From positions 1 through 18,769 of the forward strand of contig JBMNQS010000042.1 in NCBI GenBank assembly GCA_050944255.1: 18,769 bases of DNA, read 5' to 3'. Under the pieces are notes generated by a model. That model had not been told where the DNA came from. It saw nothing but the letters and a program-made list of their open reading frames with translations, and searched no databases. The stretch's first letter is position 1. Every line of letters begins with the position of its first letter. This document shows, one piece after another, positions 5,529 through 12,536 of the stretch. The translations under genes were made by a program, and so were the position numbers. The DNA is from JBMNQS01 sp050944255 (GTDB lineage: Bacteria; Bacillota; Clostridia; Christensenellales; Maliibacteriaceae).

Positions 5529-8261
5529 GTGTTTAGATGGATGATCCTTTGGATGAAGGAAAAAGTAAGGCATTTGCGCAGAAAAACAAGGCAGCCGAAA
5601 CATGCGGCCGGTATACCCGAAGTTTTTGCCTCCGGAATCCTTTTGCTGAAACAAAGGGTTTTGGATTTGTGCAAAGCGTTTCGGCCGGGCAAGCATGCCC
5701 GCCTCAGGCAGCCCAGGAGCCTGGCAAGCATTGCGCTGTTAGTCGTGATGATTTCCGGCGCCCTCCTTACGGGCCTGAGCGGCTGGCACGGTACGGTGAA
5801 CGCCGCGTCGATTCCGGAATACTTGGTGCGGGTGCATCTGTCGTCCTATGGTTCAATCACGTCGGTGAACATGAACGCCTACGGCACCTACAAGGTGGGC
5901 AATGTGACGCTCAAAGACGGCGCGGCCTTCACCTTAAAAGTGGTCGACGGGAAGATCGAACTGACCACCGGCGGAAAGACCCATAAATTTGAAGACGACA
6001 TCACCATCGCCGGGCAAAACAGCAATACCACCAATATGATCGGCATCAGCAGCTCAAACAATTACCGCTATTGCGGCGATATGCGCGTGAAAGTCACCAG
6101 CGGCAAGCTCAAGCTGATCAATCATGTGGACATCGAGACGTACCTCATCGGCGTGGTGCACAGCGAGATGCCCAACAGCTGGCCGCTCGAGGCGCTGAAG
6201 GCGCAGGCGGTGGCGGCCAGAAGCTACGCGATGGCCAGCATGCACAGCCGAAACCGCGACAGCGTCGAGCATGACGTGGTAGACACGGTGAGCAGCCAGG
6301 TGTACAGCGGATACGACTATCAAAATACGTATAAAAACAGCACCAGGGCCATACAGGAGACGTCCAAACAGATATTGACGACGGCAAGCGGCGATTATGT
6401 GTGGACGTTTTTCAGCGCGAGCAACGGGGGCTATACCGAGTATTCGCAGGCCTGCGGCGTGGCCAGTACCAATCTGCCGTACCTGCCGTACAAGGAGGAT
6501 CCCCATGACCTGAAGGCGGCGCTTGCCTCCACAAGCTACAGCACGCAGGTGACGATCGACAAGACCCTGGACGTCTCCAAGCTGAAAAGCTCCAACAGCC
6601 AGCCCTATAAAATGATGCGCACAAAATTGGCGGCGCTGGATGTGAATCTGGCCAATATAGAGACGGCCAGCGTCAAGGATATCAAGCTGCATACGCCGCG
6701 CTACACCAATCCGGACAGGGTCTTTACCGGTGCGGATATTACGCTGACGCTGACGGGCGTGGGCAGCGGTTCCCAGAAGATCGGCACGGTTACCGGTATC
6801 AATGCCGGCAGTTCGCTCAATGTGCGCAAATCGCCTAACGGAGCGGTTGTCGGATCGCTTAAGAACGGTGAAACCGTGGTCATTACCGGCGAGAGCGGCG
6901 ATTGGCATAAGATTGATTACAACGGCGCGGCAGCCTATGTATCCAAGAGTTTTATCTCGGTGGGCACCCTGTCAAGCGGCGAATTCGTATTGAAGTTCCC
7001 GGCCTATGTGGATGCGGGCGGAACCAGGCGGCCGTTCCTCAATAAGGAAAACGCCATAGCCAATATGTCCAAGTTCTCCAGGCTCTACCTGCGGGAAGAC
7101 GATGCCAGTTATCTTCTGGCGGCGGTGCGCTACGGACATGGTGCGGGCATGAGCCAGCTGGGCGCCAGCCAGATGGCCAAGGACGGAAAGAAATACAAGG
7201 ACATCCTGGCGTTCTACTACAAGGATACGAAGCTGGTTACAAAGAACTGGAGTATTCCCGATCAGCCCGCGATACCCGGAGCGGACCCCAAACCGGGCGA
7301 CGTACTCTACCAGGTGAAGACCACCGATAACCTCAACGCGCGCTATGGCGCCGGCACCACCTACGGCATCCATACCACGCTGCCCAAAGGCACAGTGGTG
7401 GACGTTTATAAAGAGGAGTCGAATGGCTGGCTGCAGATTTACTATGGTGACAGGGTGCTGTATGTCAGCGGCGCTTACGTGACCAAGGTAGCCGCTTCGC
7501 CAACACCCACGCCCACACCGACGCCTACGCCGACCCCGACCCCGACGGCCACACCTAAGCCGACGGCCACGCCGACGGCGACACCCAAACCAACGGCAAC
7601 GCCCACGCCTGGGCCGAAAGTACAGTATAAGGCCACCACTACGGCGAACCTGAATGTCAGGGAGGGCGCCGGCACCAAGTATAAGATACTCACAACGCTG
7701 AAGAAGGGCGCCAAAATCGACGTCTACTCCGAAAAGAGCGGCTGGTGCGAGATCCGCTACAACAATAAGGTGGCGTGGGTCAGCAAGGATTACATCAAGA
7801 AGGAGAGCTCCACGCCCTCTACGCCCGCCACGCCCACGGTGCTGTATCAGGGCAAGGTGACGGCCAATCTGAACGTGCGAAGCGGCAGAGGCACCAACTA
7901 CGCGTCCAAAGGCGTATTGGTCAAGGGCACCAAGATAGACGTCTATGCCGAGCAGAACGGCTGGTGCGAGATCCGCTACAACGGTACCACCGCGTATGTC
8001 AGCAAGACCTATGTGGAGAAACTCTCTTCATCGGGCGGCAGCGGCGGCAGTAGTGGTGGCGGCAGCAGCACCACCACCGGTACGGTAAATGTCACCAGCG
8101 GAAACCTGAACGTGCGAAGCGGCGCGAGCACCACCCATAAAATCATCGGCAAGCTGGCCAAAGGCGCCAAGGTGACCATCACCGGCACCAGCGGCAGTTG
8201 GTATAAGATCAATTACAACAACACCACCGGCTATGTCAGCAAGACCTATATCAAAACGTGA
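5529..8261 (+). CDS. SpoIID/LytB-domain peptidoglycan lytic transglycosylase with five SH3b domains
   Basis: A 910-residue membrane-anchored wall enzyme. Residues 1-65 form a basic cytoplasmic tail (17 K/R, 3 acidic), then a membrane segment or uncleaved signal at about 66-86. The SpoIID/LytB domain covers roughly 95-560. Its expected catalytic glutamate is E213 in VVHSEMP, followed by LKAQAVAARSYA, and its C-terminal signature GHGAGMSQLGA begins at G536. SpoIID-type enzymes cleave glycan strands lacking stem peptides. An SH3b domain (about 420-477) is inserted inside this domain. Four more SH3b domains follow at about 594-655, 699-758, 773-833 and 851-910; a Thr-Pro linker (657-697) lies after the first of these. 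SH3b modules probably bind the wall. Start GTG 5529 has GGAGGA 8 bases upstream. Its position between its own promoter and terminator makes it monocistronic. It may act in vegetative growth rather than sporulation, as WalR-like control suggests. Confidence 0.9.
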   Translation: MFRWMILWMKEKVRHLRRKTRQPKHAAGIPEVFASGILLLKQRVLDLCKAFRPGKHARLRQPRSLASIALLVVMISGALLTGLSGWHGTVNAASIPEYLVRVHLSSYGSITSVNMNAYGTYKVGNVTLKDGAAFTLKVVDGKIELTTGGKTHKFEDDITIAGQNSNTTNMIGISSSNNYRYCGDMRVKVTSGKLKLINHVDIETYLIGVVHSEMPNSWPLEALKAQAVAARSYAMASMHSRNRDSVEHDVVDTVSSQVYSGYDYQNTYKNSTRAIQETSKQILTTASGDYVWTFFSASNGGYTEYSQACGVASTNLPYLPYKEDPHDLKAALASTSYSTQVTIDKTLDVSKLKSSNSQPYKMMRTKLAALDVNLANIETASVKDIKLHTPRYTNPDRVFTGADITLTLTGVGSGSQKIGTVTGINAGSSLNVRKSPNGAVVGSLKNGETVVITGESGDWHKIDYNGAAAYVSKSFISVGTLSSGEFVLKFPAYVDAGGTRRPFLNKENAIANMSKFSRLYLREDDASYLLAAVRYGHGAGMSQLGASQMAKDGKKYKDILAFYYKDTKLVTKNWSIPDQPAIPGADPKPGDVLYQVKTTDNLNARYGAGTTYGIHTTLPKGTVVDVYKEESNGWLQIYYGDRVLYVSGAYVTKVAASPTPTPTPTPTPTPTPTATPKPTATPTATPKPTATPTPGPKVQYKATTTANLNVREGAGTKYKILTTLKKGAKIDVYSEKSGWCEIRYNNKVAWVSKDYIKKESSTPSTPATPTVLYQGKVTANLNVRSGRGTNYASKGVLVKGTKIDVYAEQNGWCEIRYNGTTAYVSKTYVEKLSSSGGSGGSSGGGSSTTTGTVNVTSGNLNVRSGASTTHKIIGKLAKGAKVTITGTSGSWYKINYNNTTGYVSKTYIKT
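7498..7617 (+). repeat. Thr-Pro-rich coding repeat (interdomain linker)
   Basis: A degenerate hexamer-type repeat alternating Thr and Pro codons (ACG/ACA and CCG/CCC), with a few Ala and Lys codons near the end. It encodes a (TP)n linker with TPKPTATPTATPKPTATP. The linker separates the second SH3b domain from the last three. Such linkers stay extended in the wall. The repeat is prone to length change by slippage. Confidence 0.9.
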
Positions 8262-8267
8262 GGGTGA

Positions 8268-8303
8268 AAAGGCGCGCCGCACTTGCGGCGCGCCTTTGTT
8301 TTT
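8268..8303 (+). terminator. Strong rho-independent terminator after the SpoIID-domain gene
   Basis: AAAGGCGCGCCGC (8268-8280) pairs perfectly with GCGGCGCGCCTTT (8285-8297) around an ACTT loop, followed by GTTTTTT. It begins 7 bases after the stop codon, so the gene is transcribed alone. Confidence 0.95.
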
Positions 8304-8455
8304 TCAGAACTGTGTATATAAAGTCATGTAGCGGGTGGAAAGCGAGCGCATGTGAAAGCAAGAAACCGGATAGGCGTGATTTTATTGAAAAAATTGCGTA
8401 TATTCTGAGAAATACAGTTAAAAATTCCCTCTTTTTCTGCGTCAAAGAAGCAAAT

Positions 8456-8475
8456 GGGAGAAAACGGGAGAAAAC
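8456..8475. repeat. Perfect tandem 10-base repeat
   Basis: GGGAGAAAAC occurs twice in direct succession. It lies in the 378-base gap between the terminator at 8303 and the next start codon, just upstream of the CGTAAT repeats. Function unknown. Nothing is recognised between 8304 and 8455. Confidence 0.5.
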
Positions 8476-8478
8476 AGG

Positions 8479-8514
8479 CGTAATATTTTAATCGAAGCGT
8501 AATACTTCCGTAAT
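8479..8514 (+). promoter_or_regulatory. Three CGTAAT repeats, candidate WalR-type site upstream of the NlpC/P60 gene
   Basis: CGTAAT occurs at 8479-8484, 8498-8503 and 8509-8514. The last two have 5-base spacing (ACTTC), matching the WalR layout TGTWAH-N5-TGTWAH except for a C in place of the first T of each half. The core (8498-8514) is very similar to 5391-5407. It lies about 82-98 bases before the expected transcript start, about four helical turns further out than in the other gene. Confidence 0.45.
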
Positions 8515-8560
8515 AATTTACCATATGCCTGTACAACGCCGAATGCCCGCTGCGGCCGGT

Positions 8561-8589
8561 TTGCACCGCATATGCCCTACACATATAAT
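8561..8589 (+). promoter_or_regulatory. SigmaA-type promoter for the NlpC/P60 gene
   Basis: TTGCAC (8561-8566) and TATAAT (8584-8589) are 17 bases apart. The predicted start near 8596 gives an 87-base leader before ATG 8683. Confidence 0.8.
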
Positions 8590-8682
8590 GGTAATGTGCT
8601 GAGTATAAAGGCAGATTGCGCCCATCCGGCACAAAAAGTAAGTACAAATGAGATCCCAACGATCAGCATATAAAGGAAAACT

Positions 8683-10554
8683 ATGAAACATCAAAAGAAG
8701 TATGCCCGACGTATCGTGGCAAGAAAAAGATTCAACCGGCGGATCAGTTTACTGCGCGCCGGCCGCCGATCGGCCGCCAGAGGAGCGCATGCTGTGCGCG
8801 CCAGGCTGCCGCAGCGCAGAAGTTTTCGGAATCTGCGCAATCGCATGATAGGCGTGGCGGCTCTTTTGCTGGTGATGCTCGTAGTTTCGGGGTTTGGCCC
8901 CAAGCTGCAGCAGCCCACGTACAGGGAAATCCCGGCATGCGATGTACTGATACAGGCCGGCGAGTGGAACCGGCACGTTGAGAGATTACAGATGCAGCTT
9001 AAAAGTGCAGGCCATTACCCTTACGACAGCATCGACGGACGGTTGGGGCAGGTGACGCTCAATGCGCTGGCCAGTTTCCAGCGGGAAAACGATCTTGAAG
9101 AGACCGCCGCCTGCGACGTACCCACGGTAAGGGCCCTCTTTGGCAGCGAGGCGGACGCCTACATCCAGAGCGTAAAGGCCGACTGCAATGAAAGCGGCAA
9201 GTGTGAGAAGAACCCGATGAGTGAAGGCGCCGTAGGCGAGGCCGTGCTGAGCCTTCAAAGCCGCCTGAAGCAGTTGGGATTCTATGCGCTGGAGCCTACC
9301 GGCTATTTCGGAACCGATACCAGCGCCGCCATTAAGGATTTCCAGAAGGCCAACGGCCTTGAGGCCACCGGCATTGCCGACGAATTGACGGCCGGAGAGA
9401 TATTCTCCGATGAAAGCGTAATTACAAAAGCGGATTTTGACGTGCGTTTGGCCCAGTTGAGCGCGGAGGGCGAGGCGTACGAGGACCCCTATACGGTCAT
9501 GGCAACTGCCGGTGATGCCGCGGAAGCAGACGGCGAACAGCCCGAGGATGAGCCACAGCAGAGCCAGGAGCCTGAGCAAAGACAGGCGGATGAACCCGCT
9601 GAGCCGAGCCAGGGCGTAAAGACGTATAGGAACGGTGATGAGGACCCCCGTGTGGCGCAGATACAACAGCGCCTGAAAGAACTTGGCTATTTCACCCATG
9701 GTCAGATCACCCAGCACTACGGCAGCATCACCGAGACGGCTCTCAGGGCTTTCCAGAGCGCCAACTCTTTAACGGCAAACGGCGTGGCCGATAAGGCCAC
9801 CCAGGATAAGCTGTTCTCGTCCTCCGCCAAAAAGTATGTGGCGCCGCAGCAGAACAATAGCGAGCCGCAGAATAATGAACCGGATGAGCAGCCGAAGCCG
9901 GAAAAGAAGGTCGACAAGAACAATCTGACGCTGGGCGACGAGCATGCCCGCGTGGCGGAAGTACAGCAGCGTTTAAAAGCGCTGGGTTACTTCACGCATA
10001 ACCAGATCACCGAATACTACGGCAGTATCACCCAGGCGGCGGTGAAGAAGTTCCAGAGCGCCAACGGCCTGAAGGCAAACGGCGTGGCCGATAAAGCCAC
10101 CCAGGATAAGCTGTTTTCGGACAGCGCGGTGAAGTACACGCCGCCCAAGGAGCCGGATCCGCCTCCGTCCAACGAAAGCCTGGGCCAGCAGATTGTGGAT
10201 TATGCCAAGACGTTCCTGGGCGTGCCCTACCGCTACGGCGGCATGTCCACGTCGGGCTTTGACTGTAGCGGCCTTGTAAGCTACGTGTATAAGCATTTCG
10301 GCTATTCCCTGCCGCGCACGTCGGCGGGCATGGCCACCTATTCCAGCACCCATATCAAGAAGAGCAACCTGGCCATTGGCGATATCGTCTGCTTCGATGC
10401 GGACCATAACGGAAAAGCCGATCATGTGGGCATCTACGTCGGCGGCGGCAACTACATCGAGGCCAATTCCGGCGCCTCCTACCAGGTCAAGATCACGTCG
10501 CTTGGCTCCACCTGGGCGGCCAACGCGTTCATCTGGGGCATCCGGGTGCTCTAA
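8683..10554 (+). CDS. NlpC/P60 peptidoglycan endopeptidase with four PG_binding_1 domains
   Basis: A 623-residue membrane-anchored wall hydrolase. Residues 1-54 carry 21 Lys/Arg and no acidic residue, followed by a membrane segment at about 55-71. Four PG_binding_1 domains follow at about 85-151, 179-243, 311-385 and 413-485. An acidic Glu/Gln/Pro-rich linker lies between the second and third. The NlpC/P60 domain fills about 499-623. The predicted triad is C528 (FDCSGLV), H581 (DHVGIYVG) and E593 (YIEAN), matching the Cys-His-Glu spacing known from RipA. Such enzymes cut stem-peptide bonds, typically D-Glu to diamino acid, outside the membrane. ATG 8683 follows an AAAGGA site. Expression is alone, from the promoter at 8561 to the terminator at 10622. 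WalR-regulated NlpC/P60 enzymes of Bacillus (LytE, CwlO) are functional precedents. Confidence 0.92.
   Translation: MKHQKKYARRIVARKRFNRRISLLRAGRRSAARGAHAVRARLPQRRSFRNLRNRMIGVAALLLVMLVVSGFGPKLQQPTYREIPACDVLIQAGEWNRHVERLQMQLKSAGHYPYDSIDGRLGQVTLNALASFQRENDLEETAACDVPTVRALFGSEADAYIQSVKADCNESGKCEKNPMSEGAVGEAVLSLQSRLKQLGFYALEPTGYFGTDTSAAIKDFQKANGLEATGIADELTAGEIFSDESVITKADFDVRLAQLSAEGEAYEDPYTVMATAGDAAEADGEQPEDEPQQSQEPEQRQADEPAEPSQGVKTYRNGDEDPRVAQIQQRLKELGYFTHGQITQHYGSITETALRAFQSANSLTANGVADKATQDKLFSSSAKKYVAPQQNNSEPQNNEPDEQPKPEKKVDKNNLTLGDEHARVAEVQQRLKALGYFTHNQITEYYGSITQAAVKKFQSANGLKANGVADKATQDKLFSDSAVKYTPPKEPDPPPSNESLGQQIVDYAKTFLGVPYRYGGMSTSGFDCSGLVSYVYKHFGYSLPRTSAGMATYSSTHIKKSNLAIGDIVCFDADHNGKADHVGIYVGGGNYIEANSGASYQVKITSLGSTWAANAFIWGIRVL
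9643..10135 (+). repeat. Intragenic duplication of a PG_binding_1 module, 300-base period
   Basis: The third and fourth binding domains are near copies at DNA level. Matching positions lie exactly 300 bases apart (for example GGCGTGGCCGATAA at 9781 and at 10081, and the CTACGGCAG segments near 9718 and 10018). The other two domains are much more diverged. This indicates a recent internal duplication, and the copies can recombine. Confidence 0.85.
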
Positions 10555-10621
10555 ACGTCATGACGGGCCATATGGAGCCCGGGCAGGATAAAGGACGCAG
10601 GCTCCCTACATAAAAAAGATC

Positions 10622-10654
10622 GCAAACCCCTCCCGTGCGGAGGGGTTTGCTTTA
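10622..10654 (+). terminator. Terminator after the NlpC/P60 gene, possibly bidirectional
   Basis: GCAAACCCCTCC (10622-10633) pairs perfectly with GGAGGGGTTTGC (10639-10650) around a 5-base loop. The downstream U tract is short (TTTA). On the other strand the AAAAAA before the stem would supply a U tract, so it may also work in reverse. Confidence 0.85.
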
Positions 10655-10696
10655 TGCCCAATTGAGGTGCCGTATGTATGCGCAGGGGAGCGGACG

Positions 10697-10705
10697 TGGT
10701 ATAAT
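10697..10705 (+). promoter_or_regulatory. Extended -10 promoter abutting the rsmI start codon
   Basis: TGG precedes a perfect TATAAT (10700-10705). No -35 is recognisable at the usual spacing. The expected transcript start, 6-8 bases after the hexamer, falls at about 10711-10713, on the rsmI ATG (10712). This implies a leaderless or nearly leaderless mRNA. Confidence 0.55.
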
Positions 10706-10711
10706 CCAATT

Positions 10712-11563
10712 ATGGAACCATCGCAAAGAGGCAAACTGATACTGTGCGCCACGCCCATCGGAAACCTGGGCGACATTACGCTGCGGGTAATCGAGGCGCT
10801 GAAAAACTGCGATATGGTGGCGGCGGAGGATACGCGTCACAGCGGGCGCCTGCTGCGGCATCTGGAGATTTCAAGGCCGATGCTTTCGTATCACGAACAT
10901 AACCGGCAGTCGGCGGGGGAGAAGATCCTCTCTATGCTGGAAGAGGGTAAAGTGATCGCCCTTGTGACCGACGCAGGCACGCCGGGCATATCCGATCCGG
11001 GGATGCAGGTTGCCGCGGAGGCCAAAGAGGCCGGATTCGCGGTGGAGGTGCTTCCGGGGCCGTCGGCGGTGACCATGGCGCTGACCGTGTCCGGGATGGA
11101 TACCGGGCGGTTTGTATTCGAGGGATTTTTACCGGCTAAGGGGCAGGAGCGCGAGCTGCGGCTGATGGAGCTGCGCGGCGAAAAGCGGACGATGGTGCTG
11201 TACGAGGCGCCCCACAGGCTGCTTCGGACGCTGGAGGACTTAAAGGGTGTGCTTGGGGGGCAGCGGCAGATGGCGCTGTGCCGCGAGCTGACGAAGCTGC
11301 ATGAGCAGGTGATGCGCCTTTGTATAGATGAGATGGTGGAGCATTATCGGGAGCATGAGCCGCGGGGCGAGATGGTGCTGGTGATCGAGGGGGAGAAGGA
11401 GGAGGCATCGGATGCGGACGCACACCGGGTGATCCGCGATCTGCTGGACAGAGGGCTGGGTACCCGCGCCAGCGCCAAGGAAGCGGCGCGGCTGCTTCAG
11501 ATATCGGCAGGCGAGGCGTACCGCATGGCGCTGGATATTTTAAATGAGGACGGCGGGCCGTAG
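10712..11563 (+). CDS. rsmI: 16S rRNA (cytidine1402-2'-O)-methyltransferase
   Basis: A 283-residue SAM-dependent methyltransferase of the tetrapyrrole methylase fold that 2'-O-methylates C1402 in the 16S rRNA decoding centre. Diagnostic motifs are CATPIGNLGDIT (residues 12-23), AAEDTRHSGRLL, DAGTPGISDPG (from D87), LPGPSAV and FEGFLP. The 283-residue length is typical. ATG 10712 places the GxLxxxATPIGN motif at the usual distance. No Shine-Dalgarno sequence lies in front of it: the nearest, AGGGGAG at 10684-10690, is 21 bases away and upstream of the -10 box. A GTG at 10667 would add 15 residues and has no ribosome site either. In Bacillus, yabA and yabB usually lie between ricT and rsmI; here the envelope genes do. 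Confidence 0.95.
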   Translation: MEPSQRGKLILCATPIGNLGDITLRVIEALKNCDMVAAEDTRHSGRLLRHLEISRPMLSYHEHNRQSAGEKILSMLEEGKVIALVTDAGTPGISDPGMQVAAEAKEAGFAVEVLPGPSAVTMALTVSGMDTGRFVFEGFLPAKGQERELRLMELRGEKRTMVLYEAPHRLLRTLEDLKGVLGGQRQMALCRELTKLHEQVMRLCIDEMVEHYREHEPRGEMVLVIEGEKEEASDADAHRVIRDLLDRGLGTRASAKEAARLLQISAGEAYRMALDILNEDGGP

Positions 11564-11642
11564 CACAGGGCGGTTTTTGCCAATTTTGCATGGTTTTTTT
11601 CTGCTGTATACCTCTTATAAAATCGTATAGGGCTTACTTCAT

Positions 11643-11670
11643 CGGCGTCCGCTTTCGGAGGCCGGTTTTT
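11643..11670 (+). terminator. Probable rsmI terminator
   Basis: CGGCGTCCG (11643-11651) pairs with CGGAGGCCG (11656-11664) around CTTT with one G-G mismatch, then GTTTTT. It lies 80 bases after the rsmI stop. The stretch 11564-11642 holds T runs but no clear stem. Confidence 0.5.
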
Positions 11671-11855
11671 ATTGCCGATTTTCATCCGATGGCTGCCCGT
11701 GTACTTTCGAAAGAGGACAAATAGCATATTTATGCCATGAATGAATAAATATACTTGGCTTGTCGAACCGTAAGGAAATGCGCCGGAAACGACATAAACC
11801 GACAGCAGGGCCTTATTGAAGGATGGCAACCGGACAGACTTTTTAGGAAATGGTA
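11671..11855. other. Non-coding AT-richer stretch without a recognised gene
   Basis: No open frame with a ribosome site is seen on either strand. There are small inverted repeats: GCATA with TATGC near 11724-11735, and TATTTAT with ATAAATA around 11728-11752. Base composition falls from GC-rich to AT-rich here, marking the left edge of the regulator island. A GGCAACC motif near 11825 recalls SAM-I riboswitches, but the rest of that consensus is missing. Confidence 0.5.
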
Positions 11856-11883
11856 TTGACCTTCCCAAATATAATGTATATCT
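11856..11883 (+). promoter_or_regulatory. Candidate promoter for a small transcript
   Basis: TTGACC (11856-11861) lies 15-17 bases before TATATC/TATCTA (11877-11883), which has TG just upstream. A perfect TATAAT also occurs at 11870-11875, but without a -35 at normal spacing. Which hexamer is used is uncertain. No annotated protein gene follows on this strand. Confidence 0.4.
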
Positions 11884-11884
11884 A

Positions 11885-12071
11885 TAACATGATGAACTAT
11901 TTATTTATAGGAAAACCAAAAGACTGAGGAGTGAATGATTCAACCGCGCTGCATGGCGCCGTACTGCTCGGCACATCGGACAAAACAAAGGCGGCCCCAG
12001 GCCGCGATGGAAAATTCTCTTCAGGTTTTATTCAGGATGTCCCGGCTCGCACGAGCCGGGACATCCGTTTT
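11885..12071 (+). ncRNA. Candidate small RNA or short mRNA ending in a strong hairpin
   Basis: Between the candidate promoter and the hairpin at 12035-12071 lies about 190 bases with several possible stems, including GCGGCC (11991-11996) with GGCCGC (12000-12005) and GCCG with CGGC upstream. A GAGGAG sequence at 11926-11931 precedes ATG 11935, but the frame that opens there runs through the hairpin and 168 bases antisense into the XRE gene, and its product resembles nothing I recognise. The transcript may therefore be non-coding. This is inference from signals only. Confidence 0.3.
12035..12071 (+). terminator. 15-bp perfect hairpin, terminator between convergent transcripts
   Basis: GGATGTCCCGGCTCG (12035-12049) is the exact reverse complement of 12052-12066, with only CA between; in practice the top pairs open to a six-base loop. 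GTTTTAT follows on the plus strand. The minus-strand XRE gene stops 10 bases away, so the hairpin may also end that transcript, though no U tract exists in that direction. Confidence 0.75.
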
Positions 12072-12075
12072 ATGT

Positions 12076-12480
12076 TTATTTGCTTTTTTCCCGCTCGTCC
12101 AGCACCTGCTCCACAACTTTGCGGATGATGTTTTGCACGCTTTCGGGCAGTTCGTCCACGTTTTCCGCGCTGGAGAAAAATGCTTCGATTTCTTTCTGTT
12201 CTTCAGCGGTGAGAGGCTCTTTGCTCGCCATTTCCACAGTTAGTTTTCTGCCGCTAGATGTGATGAAGGTTTGTTTATAACGCTCGTTGGAAAGACCAAG
12301 AAGATAATCTGTAGATACGTCAAATAATTTGGCCAACACAACCAGACTTTCATTGCCGGGCTCGGATTTTTCCGTCTCCCAAGCGGCAATGCTTTGCTGA
12401 GTGACACCCAAGATTTCTCCCAAGGATGCCTGACTCATCTTTTCATTTGACCTTAACTCTTTTAATCGTGTTCCAACCAT
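12076..12480 (-). CDS. XRE-family helix-turn-helix regulator with C-terminal extension
   Basis: A 134-residue DNA-binding protein. Residues about 4-60 form an HTH_3/XRE domain: RLKELRSNEKMSQASLGEIL, then GVTQQSIAAWETEKSEPG as the recognition part, and LAKLFDVSTDYLLG. Residues 61-134 are charged, with EEQKEIEAFF and helical VQNIIRKVVEQVLDEREKSK; they may serve dimerisation. The start is supported by AAGGAG 8 bases upstream on the minus strand. It resembles phage or ICE-type repressors and stand-alone SinR-like proteins, but no cognate target gene adjoins it. Base composition is lower in GC than the surrounding housekeeping genes. The regulated genes are unknown. Confidence 0.88.
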   Translation of the reverse strand: MVGTRLKELRSNEKMSQASLGEILGVTQQSIAAWETEKSEPGNESLVVLAKLFDVSTDYLLGLSNERYKQTFITSSGRKLTVEMASKEPLTAEEQKEIEAFFSSAENVDELPESVQNIIRKVVEQVLDEREKSK

Positions 12481-12500
12481 AAATGTAACTCCTTTATTTC

Positions 12501-12529
12501 AGCATACATATACAAGAATTCCCTGTAAA
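12501..12529 (-). promoter_or_regulatory. Promoter for the 134-residue XRE gene
   Basis: On the minus strand TTTACA (12529-12524) and TATGCT (12506-12501) are 17 bases apart. The start would fall near 12494, at the ribosome site (12489-12494), so the leader would be very short. An alternative promoter further upstream is possible. Confidence 0.5.
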
Positions 12530-12536
12530 ACTAAAA

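Noticed and set aside
7498..7617. CRISPR-like or satellite repeat
   Set aside because: The repeat is in frame and encodes a Thr-Pro linker; there are no spacers.
7475..7714. Antisense Val/Gly repeat protein
   Set aside because: It is the reverse strand of the Thr-Pro linker repeat, not a gene.
8304..8682. c-di-AMP (ydaO) or c-di-GMP riboswitch upstream of the NlpC/P60 gene, as is common for such genes
   Set aside because: None of the conserved core elements of these riboswitches is recognisable, and the promoter at 8561-8589 leaves only an 87-base leader.
11780..11850. SAM-I riboswitch, suggested by TTGAAGG...GGCAACC
   Set aside because: Only the GGCAACC piece matches. The flanking P1 strands, the GAUGAAACC-type segment and a downstream methionine or SAM gene are absent.
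11497..11868. Minus-strand frame of 123 codons
   Set aside because: It overlaps the end of rsmI, has no ribosome site and no family signature.
11935..12243. Protein of 102 residues starting at ATG 11935 behind GAGGAG
   Set aside because: It reads through a strong terminator and antisense through a convincing XRE gene, and the product has no recognisable feature. Kept only as part of the candidate small transcript.
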